From Paenibacillus endophyticus (GTDB taxonomy: Bacteria > Bacillota > Bacilli > Paenibacillales > Paenibacillaceae): a stretch of 64,000 nucleotides of DNA. The position numbers were made by a program, and so were the translations under genes. The stretch lies in contig NZ_JACHXW010000004.1 of the NCBI RefSeq assembly GCF_014192395.1, positions 349,331 to 413,330 on the forward strand, written 5' to 3'. The first letter of the stretch is position 1. Each line of letters begins with the position of its first letter. The notes below the pieces were generated by a model. It saw only the letters and a program-made list of their open reading frames with translations. It searched no databases and was not told the DNA's origin. Shown here in pieces: positions 26,847 through 36,599 of the stretch.

Positions 26847-28576
26847 GCCGCTCCCTCCTTCTCGACTATTTCCCAATACAGCTCAATTCGCAAACCGCCT
26901 AGGGCAGAATGATCAATCTGAATGCCGGAATGTTCTCCAAAATAATATTTTAATCGGTGATTCACATTCCATAATCCTGTCCTCTCGGAAATATTAACCT
27001 CTTGGCCCGTCGTTTTCCTTAGCATTTGGAGAGCATCCGAGGTCAAGCCTGAACCATTGTCCTCAATCACCAGCCTGCACACCTGATCTGCCATCCCCGT
27101 GATGGCAATCACTCCGTCTTCAAGCTTATCCTCCAAGCCATGGACGATCGCATTCTCGATAATGGGTTGAATGAGCAGCTTCGGAATTTGGAAATCCAAC
27201 ATGTTTTCCGGAATCGTGATCGTGTATGCCAGCTTATCGAGTTGTGAATTCATAATGTCCAAATAGCTGATGGCCAAATCGATCTCCATCCGCAGAGTAG
27301 TTACAAGCGATTCATTGCGGGTCGTATATTTATAGTAGTCGCCTAAATTATGCGCCATGGCAATGACCGACTGGTTTTTGTTCATTTTCGCCATATTCAC
27401 AATGTAGGCTAGGCAATTATATAGAAAATGCGGATTAATTTGAGATTGCAGCTGCTTCATAACCGCTTCTCTGGATCGCACCTCTTCCGTATATACGCGT
27501 TTTAGCAATTGATCGATTTCGACAGCCATCCCGTTAAACGAATCGAAAAGCTGCTGGAACTCGTTTTTTCGGCGGCTTTTAATCTGATAGGCAAAGTTTT
27601 TGTTTTTGATATGCTCCACGCCTCGAATTAAAATACGGATAGGCACATGGATATGCGAATATAACAACAAAGCCGAAACGATGCCGAACAACAATAAAAG
27701 CAGCAGGATGACATAGAACAAATTCCGGCTAACGACGACGGGTTGCAAAATTTGGTCCAGCGGCTCGATATCAACCAAGCTCCAATCCATTTTGCTTGAA
27801 GCCAACGTGTAGAGCAGATACTTCTTTCCGTCAATCTTGACAATGTCATAAGATTTGGTTTTACTCGTATATTGATCCAATGGGTAGAGCTTCATCACTT
27901 GCTGGATCAGCTCGGTGTTCGCTTTGCTGCTGTATACCACCTGATCCGGACTATGATAGAAAAAAGCGTCGCTATGGCCGGCCAAAGTAAATCCATCTAG
28001 CAGATTCGTTATGTTTTGGGTGAAGAAGTCCACGCGAATAATCAGATCCGCGTTCATGAGATTATGCGGATCGACTTGATACGGCGAGAAAAAGTAGCGA
28101 GAGAACGCTTCCATTTGAACGCCGTTAACGTCTACTTTATTCAGCTTCCAATTCGCGGTAAATTGGTTCTGGACTTCCGCTTGCCCGAATATGGCAGATG
28201 ACATGGTAGAAAGCGATAGATCGCTTTTGGGAAAATACACGGAAATCACGTTCATCACTTGATTGGTTATGCTGAATAAGCGGAGCTTGCTCTGGATGGA
28301 TTGGATCACGTTTTGCCGGTCGTAACCGGATGGCGGCAAATTCCCGAAGGAAACGTCGCGAATCTCGGGATCTTTAGTCGCGAGCGTCGCGTACATCATA
28401 TTTTGATCCAACAATCGTTCGATCTCATTGAGGAAATAAGATAATTTCTCTTCATTTCTCGTATTGATTTGGTCTTCTATTACGTGAACGCTCTGTTGAT
28501 TCGTATACGCGAACAGGCCGATAATCGGTGTTACGATTAAAACGATTAGAAGAATCACCTTCGTGATGACATTCAA
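26843..28576 (-). CDS. YesM-type sensor histidine kinase
   Basis: A 577-residue membrane kinase starting with TTG, 8 bp after GGAGG. TM1 is residues 5-24, an extracellular Cache-like sensor domain follows (about 30-275), TM2 is about 278-298, then HAMP, then the His_kinase domain with the phosphoacceptor His383 in QSQINPHFLYN and an HATPase with DNGSGL and GLWNVNHRL. This subfamily senses extracellular carbohydrates, often together with the binding protein. It lies within the transporter operon downstream of the permeases. Confidence 0.93.
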   Translation of the reverse strand: MNVITKVILLIVLIVTPIIGLFAYTNQQSVHVIEDQINTRNEEKLSYFLNEIERLLDQNMMYATLATKDPEIRDVSFGNLPPSGYDRQNVIQSIQSKLRLFSITNQVMNVISVYFPKSDLSLSTMSSAIFGQAEVQNQFTANWKLNKVDVNGVQMEAFSRYFFSPYQVDPHNLMNADLIIRVDFFTQNITNLLDGFTLAGHSDAFFYHSPDQVVYSSKANTELIQQVMKLYPLDQYTSKTKSYDIVKIDGKKYLLYTLASSKMDWSLVDIEPLDQILQPVVVSRNLFYVILLLLLLFGIVSALLLYSHIHVPIRILIRGVEHIKNKNFAYQIKSRRKNEFQQLFDSFNGMAVEIDQLLKRVYTEEVRSREAVMKQLQSQINPHFLYNCLAYIVNMAKMNKNQSVIAMAHNLGDYYKYTTRNESLVTTLRMEIDLAISYLDIMNSQLDKLAYTITIPENMLDFQIPKLLIQPIIENAIVHGLEDKLEDGVIAITGMADQVCRLVIEDNGSGLTSDALQMLRKTTGQEVNISERTGLWNVNHRLKYYFGEHSGIQIDHSALGGLRIELYWEIVEKEGAA

Positions 28577-28625
28577 GGATTGCGCCTCCCCACTCCGTTT
28601 CCTACTATTGTAGCATGAGCGCGCC

Positions 28626-29504
28626 CTATTCTTTCACCGAACCTAACGTCATTCCCTTCACAAAATATTTTTGCAGGAAAGGATAGACGAGCAGGATGGG
28701 AAGCGTTCCGATGAAGATGAGTGCCGACTTCAAGGAGCGTTCCGATAAATTCTCCAGATCCGATGGGTTAAGACCTATCTGCGTATAATCAAACCCTGCG
28801 ATCAAAGCCTGCAAGAAGGTAGCCAATGGAATTTTATTTGCCTGATTCATATAGATCATTCCGTCAAACCAAGAATTCCAATGAAAGACCATCGTGAACA
28901 AAGAAAGTGTCGCAATAGAGGGCAAGGAGATCGGGAAAAATATTGTGAATAACACACGGAAATGGCCTGCCCCATCTATCGCGGCAGCTTCCTCGAGCTC
29001 CTTCGGAATGCCGCGGAAGAAATTCATCATCAGAACCACATTGAATACGTTGACGGCAACAGGCAGTATCAATGCCCAAAGTGAATTCATTAAACCTGCC
29101 TTTTGCACGACAAGATAAGTTGGGATGAGTCCGCCGTGAAACAGCATCGTGAATACAAAAAACCATGCGTAAACGGTTCTGCCACGGAAATATCGGTTGT
29201 CCTTGGACATCGAATAAGCGGCCAGCATTGTAAGCGTCATCGAGATCAGCGTTCCAAAAACCGTCCTAAGAATGCTTACTTTGAATGCAACCAGAAAATT
29301 GTTGCTGTTTAATGCTTTCTCGTAAGCATCCCACGTGAATCCGATCGGCCATAATTTGACCAAAAAAGAAGTCGTCGCATAATTCGAGCTTAACGATACA
29401 GCCAGTACGTGGATCATCGGAAGGATGCACAGAATGGCAACAATCGATAGGAACAGATGGTTTGCATACTGAAACATCCGGTTAGAAAACTTAAGTTTGA
29501 GCAT
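28626..29504 (-). CDS. Carbohydrate ABC transporter permease (YtcP/LplC type)
   Basis: A 292-residue permease with six TM segments and the EAA loop EELEEAAAIDGAGHFRVLFTIFFPISLPSIATL that docks the ATPase. It belongs to the CUT1 family and pairs with the LplB-like permease 14 bp upstream. A typical C terminus LQKYFVKGMTLGSVKE is present. GAGG lies upstream of the ATG. Confidence 0.93.
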   Translation of the reverse strand: MLKLKFSNRMFQYANHLFLSIVAILCILPMIHVLAVSLSSNYATTSFLVKLWPIGFTWDAYEKALNSNNFLVAFKVSILRTVFGTLISMTLTMLAAYSMSKDNRYFRGRTVYAWFFVFTMLFHGGLIPTYLVVQKAGLMNSLWALILPVAVNVFNVVLMMNFFRGIPKELEEAAAIDGAGHFRVLFTIFFPISLPSIATLSLFTMVFHWNSWFDGMIYMNQANKIPLATFLQALIAGFDYTQIGLNPSDLENLSERSLKSALIFIGTLPILLVYPFLQKYFVKGMTLGSVKE

Positions 29505-29518
29505 CGTTTTATATCCTC

Positions 29519-30412
29519 TCAGAAAATCCTGTAATTGGCATATTTAGACGCTAGTTTATACGTTGTGGCAATCAACACGAATCCGATGACCGATTTGAAG
29601 AAACCAACCGCCGTAGCCAAGCTGAACGAGCCCTGCAAAAGACCTACGCGGTACACGTAAGTGTCGATAATATCGCCTTTCTGGTAAACGAGCGGATTGT
29701 ACATATTGTAGACTTGATCAAAACCTGCATTCAAAATATTGCCTAAGGATAATGTAGCGATTACGATTGCTATCGGGATAACAGCCGGGATCGTAATGTG
29801 AATCGCTTTGTTGAAATTGTTGGCGCCGTCGATATCGGCAGCTTCATAAAGACTTTGGTTAATGCCAGTCATAGCCGCCAAATAAATGATCGTCCCGAAG
29901 CCGAATTCCTTCCATACATCGCTCGTAACTAAGGTGAAGCGAAACCAGTCTCCGCTGCCTAGGAAGAAAATACGGTTAAGTCCTAAACCTTCGAGTAGCT
30001 GATTGATCAATCCGTTAGTAGCTAGTAAATCTGTCAAAATGCCCCCGAGAATAACCCAATTCAAAAAATGCGGCAAATAAATAAGCGATTGAATCGTTCT
30101 TTTGAACAGCATGGCCCGCACTTCGTTAAGAAACAAAGAGAATGCAAAGGGAACGATGGCGCCGACAATAATTTTGAATATGGCAATGATAAAGGTATTC
30201 CAGATGACCTGTATGGCAGTTGGGTCATTAAACATAAATTTAAAGTGCTTCAGCCCGACGAACGGTGACTTCAAGATTCCTAGCCACGGCTTAAAATCCT
30301 CAAAACCGATCAAAAACCCAGCCATCGGAATGTAATTGAAGACGATTAATAACAAGACTGACGGCAGCAGGAAGAGATGGAGCGGCCATGTTTTTCGAAA
30401 ATACATTTTCAT
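29519..30412 (-). CDS. Carbohydrate ABC transporter permease (YteP/LplB type)
   Basis: A 297-residue permease with six TM segments and the EAA loop YEAADIDGANNFNKAIHITIPAVIP. The start at 30412 (MKMYFRKTWPLHLFLLP) is chosen over a 30-codon longer frame because the family begins there and GGGAG lies 9 bp upstream. It forms the heterodimeric membrane pore with the following permease. No ATPase gene is in the operon; a shared MsmX-like ATPase elsewhere is expected from related Bacillota systems. Confidence 0.93.
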   Translation of the reverse strand: MKMYFRKTWPLHLFLLPSVLLLIVFNYIPMAGFLIGFEDFKPWLGILKSPFVGLKHFKFMFNDPTAIQVIWNTFIIAIFKIIVGAIVPFAFSLFLNEVRAMLFKRTIQSLIYLPHFLNWVILGGILTDLLATNGLINQLLEGLGLNRIFFLGSGDWFRFTLVTSDVWKEFGFGTIIYLAAMTGINQSLYEAADIDGANNFNKAIHITIPAVIPIAIVIATLSLGNILNAGFDQVYNMYNPLVYQKGDIIDTYVYRVGLLQGSFSLATAVGFFKSVIGFVLIATTYKLASKYANYRIF

Positions 30413-30446
30413 CCCGTAATTCTCCCATCGATGCTTGATTATGGAT

Positions 30447-30493
30447 AAGCAAATGCGGAGTGAAATCGTTAGCCTTGTTCTCCGCATTTGCTT
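30447..30493 (-). other. Intercistronic hairpin between binding protein and permease genes
   Basis: AAGCAAATGCGGAG (30447-30460) and CTCCGCATTTGCTT (30480-30493) form a perfect 14-bp stem with a 19-base loop and no T run. Such hairpins stabilise the upstream binding-protein message and lower downstream expression. Confidence 0.8.
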
Positions 30494-30512
30494 CTTAATC
30501 ATGAACGGTATA

Positions 30513-32237
30513 TCACTTCATGCTCGTAACAGCTTCATTCACTTCTTTTGTAATTTGCATGCCGCCCTGATCATTCCATTGCTTAACGAAGGTATCGAAA
30601 TAATCCAATGGTTGTTTGCCATAAATGATTTGCAGGAACGTTTGCTCTTCCAACGTAGAGAGCTGATCCCACTTCTCTTTCATGGTTGTGGTATTGGCAC
30701 CGTAAAATCCGCTCGGCACGTCTTGCGCAAGCTGCTCATAAGCAACGGCGAACCCATCAATCGTCAATTTCCCGTTGCTCGCTGCTAGTTTCTGCTCAAA
30801 GACATTATTCAATTGTCCCGAAGCGACGCGCTGATAAATATTCGGCCCTTCCATGACATTCGTAGGCGATGTCCCCGATGCAGGAGAAAGCATTAAGTAC
30901 GCATTTAGGCTCACGATGCCATCCGGAACGTCTTTCCATTCGGGCTTGCCGTCTTTCAATACATAGTCATACCCTTCGCCGTAGCCCTTATCGAACGGAC
31001 ATTTCGGATCCTCGATCGCACAGCCATATAACGTATCCCAATATTTGAAGATCGCTTCCATTTGGTTGAAATCTTTGCTGAACACATAGGTCCCATAGGA
31101 TGGAAGCGAAGCTTGCCGCCCCACTTCGCCGTTCACCCCTGCCGGAAGCGGATAAGGCTTAATAGACAGCGATTGATTTTTGCCTTCTGCTTCCGCAACC
31201 GCTGTACCAATCGGCCAGCCTCCTGACCATCCAGGTGCAAACGCGATGCCGGCTTTGCCCGACGTGAAATCCGCCATCGCTTTGGCAGCGTCCTGCGTTC
31301 CGAAATCAGGACTTAAATATCCTTTAGTGAACCAATCCTTGAGCTTCCCAAGTCCATCTTTGACGCCTGATAGGGTTGATCCGTATTGCAAGCTGCCGCT
31401 TTCGTCCTTGATCCATAAGTAAGGTTGATCCTGGCCGAATATAAAGGAAGTATCTGCCATGTAGTTGCTTGTAGGGTGATAGTAGCCCGTATTCCCGCCC
31501 AATGCCAATCCGTACGTATCGTTTTTGTTATTGCGATCTGGATCTTGGTTAGTGAACGCTTCCATAACTGCATCAAATTCCGCAATGTTGGTAGGAGCCT
31601 TCAAACCGAGCTTATCCAGCCAATCCTGCCGGACCCACATCACTGTTGCTCCTACGATGCCATTGGAAATTGTCGGCAATCCGTATATTTTGCCGTCTCG
31701 TTTAACCGAATTCCAAATTTCCGGGTTTTTGATATAGGAGTCCTTGACTCTCTCCGTAGCATATTTCTCGAAAGCTTCGTCTATCGACTGAATTTTGCCT
31801 GAGGCGACTAGATCTTCGAATAACGTTCCTGATGTGGATAGGACATCGGGCAGTGCTTCTCCGCTTGTCATAGCTAATCGCACCTTAGTCTCCAATGAGT
31901 CGGTAACCACCCATTTATACTTGGTAACGATGCCCAGGTTATCTTTAAACCAGCGGGAGATCGGATTATCTTCAGGCGTATCTCCATTCCGCAGCTTGTC
32001 AGAAGGCTTCAGCTGAAGAGCTGCTGTAATCGTAACCGGCGGATCAAATTTCGTTCGATCATTAGGCTGTGGCTCGACTGTCGGGCTTTCTTCGTTAGTG
32101 CTAGTGGGGCTCGTGCTTTCCGTTTCCTTCACTTCTGGTGAATTTCCAGTATTCGTGCCGTTCGAGCATGCGACCACCATACTCATACATAAAATGATGC
32201 TTATCATTGCTGCAATTAACTTCCGTTGCCCTTTCAT
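30513..32237 (-). CDS. Extracellular solute-binding lipoprotein of the oligosaccharide ABC transporter
   Basis: A 574-residue lipoprotein: signal peptide with lipobox SMVVAC (Cys24), a Ser/Thr/Glu/Pro-rich tether to about 60, then a large solute-binding fold of the LipO/YtcQ group, including the Ca2+-loop-like DPDRNNKNDTYGLALGG. GGGGGAG precedes the ATG. First gene of the operon SBP-permease-permease-kinase-regulator-GH88-SGNH. The ligand is inferred to be an unsaturated acidic oligosaccharide. Confidence 0.93.
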   Translation of the reverse strand: MKGQRKLIAAMISIILCMSMVVACSNGTNTGNSPEVKETESTSPTSTNEESPTVEPQPNDRTKFDPPVTITAALQLKPSDKLRNGDTPEDNPISRWFKDNLGIVTKYKWVVTDSLETKVRLAMTSGEALPDVLSTSGTLFEDLVASGKIQSIDEAFEKYATERVKDSYIKNPEIWNSVKRDGKIYGLPTISNGIVGATVMWVRQDWLDKLGLKAPTNIAEFDAVMEAFTNQDPDRNNKNDTYGLALGGNTGYYHPTSNYMADTSFIFGQDQPYLWIKDESGSLQYGSTLSGVKDGLGKLKDWFTKGYLSPDFGTQDAAKAMADFTSGKAGIAFAPGWSGGWPIGTAVAEAEGKNQSLSIKPYPLPAGVNGEVGRQASLPSYGTYVFSKDFNQMEAIFKYWDTLYGCAIEDPKCPFDKGYGEGYDYVLKDGKPEWKDVPDGIVSLNAYLMLSPASGTSPTNVMEGPNIYQRVASGQLNNVFEQKLAASNGKLTIDGFAVAYEQLAQDVPSGFYGANTTTMKEKWDQLSTLEEQTFLQIIYGKQPLDYFDTFVKQWNDQGGMQITKEVNEAVTSMK

Positions 32238-32390
32238 CGTACTCCCCCTCGTTTATGTTCCCTGCATGATCTATTATTTCATCTCCGCCAATTGAATGAA
32301 ATGATCCGTTCTCAAGATCATGAACTTTCATTAGTTATGTTTCTAGTCTTGCGCAGCAGCTCGTCATGAATCTGGAACTTGCTTTGAAAT

Positions 32391-32426
32391 AAAAAAAGCT
32401 GGACCGATTATTACTCGATCCAGCTT
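32391..32426 (-). terminator. Terminator of the ABC exporter operon
   Basis: AAGCTGGA (32396-32403) and TCCAGCTT (32419-32426), followed on the minus strand by a seven-T run. It lies about 40 bp past the exporter stop at 32469. Confidence 0.85.
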
Positions 32427-32468
32427 CTTACGCTATTTCATGCTATTTCCGGGTTGTCCTACCATTGC

Positions 32469-34256
32469 CTACACGACTGCTTCCGCCGTCTCGAACTGGC
32501 TGTTGTACAAATCAGCATAGAAACCGTTCGCTGCTAGCAGCTCATGGTGATTGCCGCTCTCAATAATATCACCGTCCTTCATGACGAGGATGATATCGGC
32601 ATTCTTAATCGTTGACAGCCGATGCGCAATGACGAACGAGGTTCTTCCCGCCATTAGCCGGTCCATCGCTTCTTGAATGAGAAGCTCCGTTCTCGTATCG
32701 ACAGAGCTTGTCGCCTCGTCGAGAATGAGCAGCGGGGCGTTCGCGATGAGCGCTCTTGCAATTGTAATAAGCTGCTTCTGCCCTGCGGATAGATTCACTT
32801 GCTCGTTCAAGACCGTATCGTAGCCATGCGTCAAGGTTCGGATAAAATGATCAATACCTACCGCCTTGCAGACGTCCTTCACGTCGGCATCCGTAACGCC
32901 TTGCTTATTGAAGACGATATTTTCTTTGATCGTCCCCTCGAACAGCCATGTGTCCTGAAGCACCATACAAAACTGCTCATGAACATTTTCCCGTGGTAGC
33001 TCATGGATCGGTACGCCGTCGATGGTAATTTCCCCGCCGTTCAGCTCGTAGAACCGCATCAGCAAATTAACGATGGTTGTCTTCCCCGCACCCGTCGGCC
33101 CAACGATGGCGATCTTCTGGCCCGGTAACGCGCGGGCTGAGAAATCGTTAATGATAAGCTTATTCGGATCATATCCGAAGGTAACGTTCCGGAACTCTAC
33201 CTGCCCCTTTACATTCTTCAGCATCTTCGATTTATGCTTCTCGTCTTCGAGCTCCTTCTCCTCCAGAAATTCAAAAACGCGTGCGGCTGCGGCTGCGGTC
33301 GATTGCAGACTTGTCGCAGCTTGCGCGATTTGCCCTAGGGGCTGCGTGAACAATCGGACATAAAGCATGAAAGCAACGATAACACCAAACGAAATTTGGC
33401 CATCCATTGCTAATGCTCCTCCGACAATACATACCGCCACATAGCCGAAGTTGCCGACAAACATCATAAGCGGCATCGTCAAGCCGGATAAGAATTGCGA
33501 CTTCCATGAGCTTTCATACAATTTTTCATTGATCTCGTTAAAGGTTTCCTTCGCCTTCTGCTCGCCATTGTAAACCTTAACGACATCGTAGCCTGAGAAG
33601 ATTTCTTCGACATGGCCATTCATTGCACCCAGATTCGCCTGCTGATGCACGAAATGGGTTTGCGATTTTTTGATCATCACAGTCATAAACGCAAATCCTA
33701 GAAACGTCGAAACAATCGCAGTCACCGACATCCATACATTGGTATAGAACATCATAACCAATGAGCCAACTAGCATTGTAACGGAAGTGACAAGCATGCC
33801 GACACTCTGATTCATGGTTTGTCCGATCGTGTCGATGTCATTCGTGACACGGCTCAACACGTCCCCGTTGCTGTTGGAATCGAAATACTTAAGTGGAAGC
33901 TTGTTGATCTTCTTAGAGATTCGCGTACGCAAACTTTTTGTAACCTTCTGCGTTACCGTAGCCATAATATAGCCTTGGAAGAACGAAAAGATGACGCTTA
34001 ATCCATAAAGGACGGAAAGAAGTATGCCAATGCCGAGCACCGCATCCATGTCGATTTCGCCCATTAGCCCTACGGTAATGTGATCCGTCATTTCTTGCAG
34101 CTTGCTTGGCCCGACAATCGTAAATATCGTACCGACGACGGACAGCAGCAAGGCTATTATAATTAGAGGAACATAAGGACGGCAATACGCGACGAGCTTG
34201 CCCATTGTGCCTTTGAAATCGATGCTTTGCTTGGTTGCAACCTGTTGTTTAGCCAA
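32469..34256 (-). CDS. ABC exporter half-transporter with canonical ATP site (heterodimer subunit)
   Basis: About 595 residues: six-TM exporter domain (about 30-320) fused to an ATPase with Walker A GPTGAGKTT, signature LSAGQKQ and Walker B LLILDEATSSVD (catalytic Glu present), then a late IAHRLSTI. It pairs with the gene at 34249-36012, as in BmrCD or TM287/288 multidrug exporters. The frame begins with TTG codons at 34262 and 34256. The second is 9 bp after AAGGAGG and preferred. The ribosome binding site lies inside the upstream gene's end, so translation is coupled. Confidence 0.9.
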   Translation of the reverse strand: MAKQQVATKQSIDFKGTMGKLVAYCRPYVPLIIIALLLSVVGTIFTIVGPSKLQEMTDHITVGLMGEIDMDAVLGIGILLSVLYGLSVIFSFFQGYIMATVTQKVTKSLRTRISKKINKLPLKYFDSNSNGDVLSRVTNDIDTIGQTMNQSVGMLVTSVTMLVGSLVMMFYTNVWMSVTAIVSTFLGFAFMTVMIKKSQTHFVHQQANLGAMNGHVEEIFSGYDVVKVYNGEQKAKETFNEINEKLYESSWKSQFLSGLTMPLMMFVGNFGYVAVCIVGGALAMDGQISFGVIVAFMLYVRLFTQPLGQIAQAATSLQSTAAAAARVFEFLEEKELEDEKHKSKMLKNVKGQVEFRNVTFGYDPNKLIINDFSARALPGQKIAIVGPTGAGKTTIVNLLMRFYELNGGEITIDGVPIHELPRENVHEQFCMVLQDTWLFEGTIKENIVFNKQGVTDADVKDVCKAVGIDHFIRTLTHGYDTVLNEQVNLSAGQKQLITIARALIANAPLLILDEATSSVDTRTELLIQEAMDRLMAGRTSFVIAHRLSTIKNADIILVMKDGDIIESGNHHELLAANGFYADLYNSQFETAEAVV

Positions 34257-36012
34257 TTTCAAGCTCCTCCTTCGATAACTGAGAGTTCGCGATCTGACGA
34301 TATACCTCGCAGGTCTGAAGCAGCTCTTGATGCGTGCCTCTTCCTACGATCTTGCCTTCGTCGAGAACGAGTATGAGATCAGCTTCCTTAATCGTTCCGA
34401 TTCGCTGCCCCACGATCAGATTCGTGGCGCCGGTTGTTTCTTGATTCAGCATGGAGCGCAGCTGACGATCTGTCTTATAATCAAGTGCTGAGAAGGAATC
34501 GTCGAAAATGTAAATGTCAGGCTTCCGGAATACAGCACGAGCGATAGATAACCGCTGCTTCTGCCCGCCGGACAAGTTCGATCCGCCTTGCGAGATACTG
34601 CCTTCGTATCCGCCTTCCAGCTTTTCAACGAACTCTTGGCCTTTGGCGATCGCTACCGCTTTCTTCACATCTTCAGCCGAGCCTTCCACACGACCGTTAT
34701 CCCCGTAGGCGACGTTCGACGTGACGGTTCCGCTAAACAAAACGGTTTTCTGAGGAACATAACCGAGCTTGTTGTGAAGTTCCCGCAGCGTGTAATCTTT
34801 CACGTTCAAACCTTGGACAAGCACTTCTCCCTCTGACACGTCATAAAATCTCGGAATTAAGTTCAGCAGCGTACTTTTGCCACTGCCCGTCGAGCCGATG
34901 AAGGCAACCGTCTCGCCCCTGCGCGCAACGAAGCTAATGTCCTTAAGCACATATTCATCCGAATCTGCGTATTTGAAGCCAACATTCCGGAATTCAATCT
35001 CTCCTGCTTTGGCGGCATTAGCCGATCTCGAACCGCCATCCTTGATGCTTGGTTCCGTATTTAAAACTTCCATTACACGCTTGGCAGAAACCGATGCCCG
35101 CGGCAGCATGAAGAACACCATCGATAACATCATAAAGGCCATAACAATCTGCATGGCGTAGGAAGAGAAGATGACCATATCGCTAAACAAGCCGAGCCTT
35201 GCCGCTGTATCCGCCCCGTTGATCAAATAGGCGCCGATCCAATAAATCGCTAAGCTTAATCCACTCATGATCAGACTCATGACCGGCATCATTAAAGCCA
35301 TTAATCGGCTAGTGAACAGATTCGCATCGGTTAACTCCCGATTCGCGTGATCGAACTTCACTTCCTGGCTTGGTCCCGCATTATAGGCACGAATGACACG
35401 CAGTCCATTCAATCCTTCCCTCGTTACCCGGTTCAATTGATCCGTTAGCCCTTGAATCAATCTGAACTTCGGCATGGCAAATAAAATAACGATCCCTATC
35501 ATAAGAAGCAAAAGTGCGACCGATACGCCGGAAGAGAGCGTCCATTGCCAGTTCTTGCTGGAGATTTTTACAATCGCCCAGACTGCTAGAATTGGCGCTT
35601 TAATCATGACTTGAAGACCCATAGCCACAATCGTTTGTACTTGCGTAATGTCGTTCGTGGAACGGGTAATAAGGCTCGCCGTCGAGAATTGATTCATTTC
35701 GGCCATCGAGAACGACTCAACCTTGTCGAAGAGCATGCTTCTGAGCCTCTTCGCGAGTGAAGCGGCGCTCTGCGCAACCAAATAGACGACGATAAAGGAC
35801 GCAATTAAGCTTCCAATCGCACATATCATCATGTAGGCGCCTGGTTTCCAGACCTCGCTTAAGGAGCTGCCTTCCGTCTGTACTAGTTTTGTGATTTCTG
35901 CCAAATAATCGGGTAGCTTGAGATCGAGCCATACCTGGAACACGATAAATGCGGTACTGATGACGATAAACCAAACATTTTTAGGATTGAAATATTTCAA
36001 AATCTTAAGCAT
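34249..36012 (-). CDS. ABC exporter half-transporter with degenerate ATP site (heterodimer subunit)
   Basis: A 587-residue six-TM plus ATPase protein: Walker A GSTGSGKST, signature LSGGQKQ, Walker B IYIFDDSFSALD where the catalytic Glu is replaced by Asp, and IVGQRIGTI in place of the usual switch HRLST, so the switch His is also replaced. These are the marks of the non-hydrolysing site of heterodimeric exporters. GGAG precedes the ATG. A MarR-type operator (36053-36066) lies just upstream. Substrate probably a drug or toxic metabolite. Confidence 0.92.
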   Translation of the reverse strand: MLKILKYFNPKNVWFIVISTAFIVFQVWLDLKLPDYLAEITKLVQTEGSSLSEVWKPGAYMMICAIGSLIASFIVVYLVAQSAASLAKRLRSMLFDKVESFSMAEMNQFSTASLITRSTNDITQVQTIVAMGLQVMIKAPILAVWAIVKISSKNWQWTLSSGVSVALLLLMIGIVILFAMPKFRLIQGLTDQLNRVTREGLNGLRVIRAYNAGPSQEVKFDHANRELTDANLFTSRLMALMMPVMSLIMSGLSLAIYWIGAYLINGADTAARLGLFSDMVIFSSYAMQIVMAFMMLSMVFFMLPRASVSAKRVMEVLNTEPSIKDGGSRSANAAKAGEIEFRNVGFKYADSDEYVLKDISFVARRGETVAFIGSTGSGKSTLLNLIPRFYDVSEGEVLVQGLNVKDYTLRELHNKLGYVPQKTVLFSGTVTSNVAYGDNGRVEGSAEDVKKAVAIAKGQEFVEKLEGGYEGSISQGGSNLSGGQKQRLSIARAVFRKPDIYIFDDSFSALDYKTDRQLRSMLNQETTGATNLIVGQRIGTIKEADLILVLDEGKIVGRGTHQELLQTCEVYRQIANSQLSKEELEIG

Positions 36013-36052
36013 TTATCAAACGCTCCTTCACCATGTTGTTAGCCATAGAACT

Positions 36053-36066
36053 GTAAGTCTACTAAC
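36053..36066. promoter_or_regulatory. MarR operator upstream of the ABC exporter
   Basis: GTAAGTC-TACTAAC, an imperfect copy of the perfect palindrome GTTAGTCGACTAAC at 36601-36614 upstream of the marR gene. Confidence 0.65.
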
Positions 36067-36109
36067 CATATTACAATAATTAAAGCCGCCCTAACAACTT
36101 TGACGACTG

Positions 36110-36544
36110 CTACTCCAGATTACTTTTAATTTTATCAAGCACAGAATAAAAGGTATCGAGCTCCTCTCGCGTTAACCCCTTCTTCAACTCGCGCTCGATT
36201 TCAGCATACTTGCCGATTATCGCTTCATAATACTCGTGCGCGGTCGGCGTAAGGATGATCTGCTTCAATCGTGCATCGTAGGGAACAGGCTGCCTTGTGA
36301 TGAGGTTCTTTTTCTCCATTAATTGCAAAATCTTGCTCGCCGTCGAACGACGAATCGTAAACTTGTTTTCGAAATCGCGTTGAAAAATTTCTTTGTCCTG
36401 GTTATCGACAAAATACTTCAGCACCCAACCGTGCATGCCGGTTAATTGATCGCCGTATTTTTGAGTCATAAACCCGTCAACCTGTCTCTGCAGCATATTT
36501 CTCAGCGTTCGGAGTTCCAGCGCAATTGATCGGTCTGCCTTCAT
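36110..36544 (-). CDS. MarR-family regulator of the ABC exporter
   Basis: A 144-residue MarR protein: FQRDFENKFTIRRSTASKILQLMEKKNLITRQPVPYDARLKQIILTP is the winged helix. The start at 36544 follows AAGGAGG; the longer frame would add 12 charged residues without a ribosome binding site. Its promoter carries a 16-bp perfect palindrome (36600-36615), and a related site precedes the exporter pair, so it probably represses both. Confidence 0.9.
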   Translation of the reverse strand: MKADRSIALELRTLRNMLQRQVDGFMTQKYGDQLTGMHGWVLKYFVDNQDKEIFQRDFENKFTIRRSTASKILQLMEKKNLITRQPVPYDARLKQIILTPTAHEYYEAIIGKYAEIERELKKGLTREELDTFYSVLDKIKSNLE

Positions 36545-36599
36545 TTCGCCCTCCTTGTCTCTATTCCAATTCAGCTCCATTTCATTTTAGCATATAACT

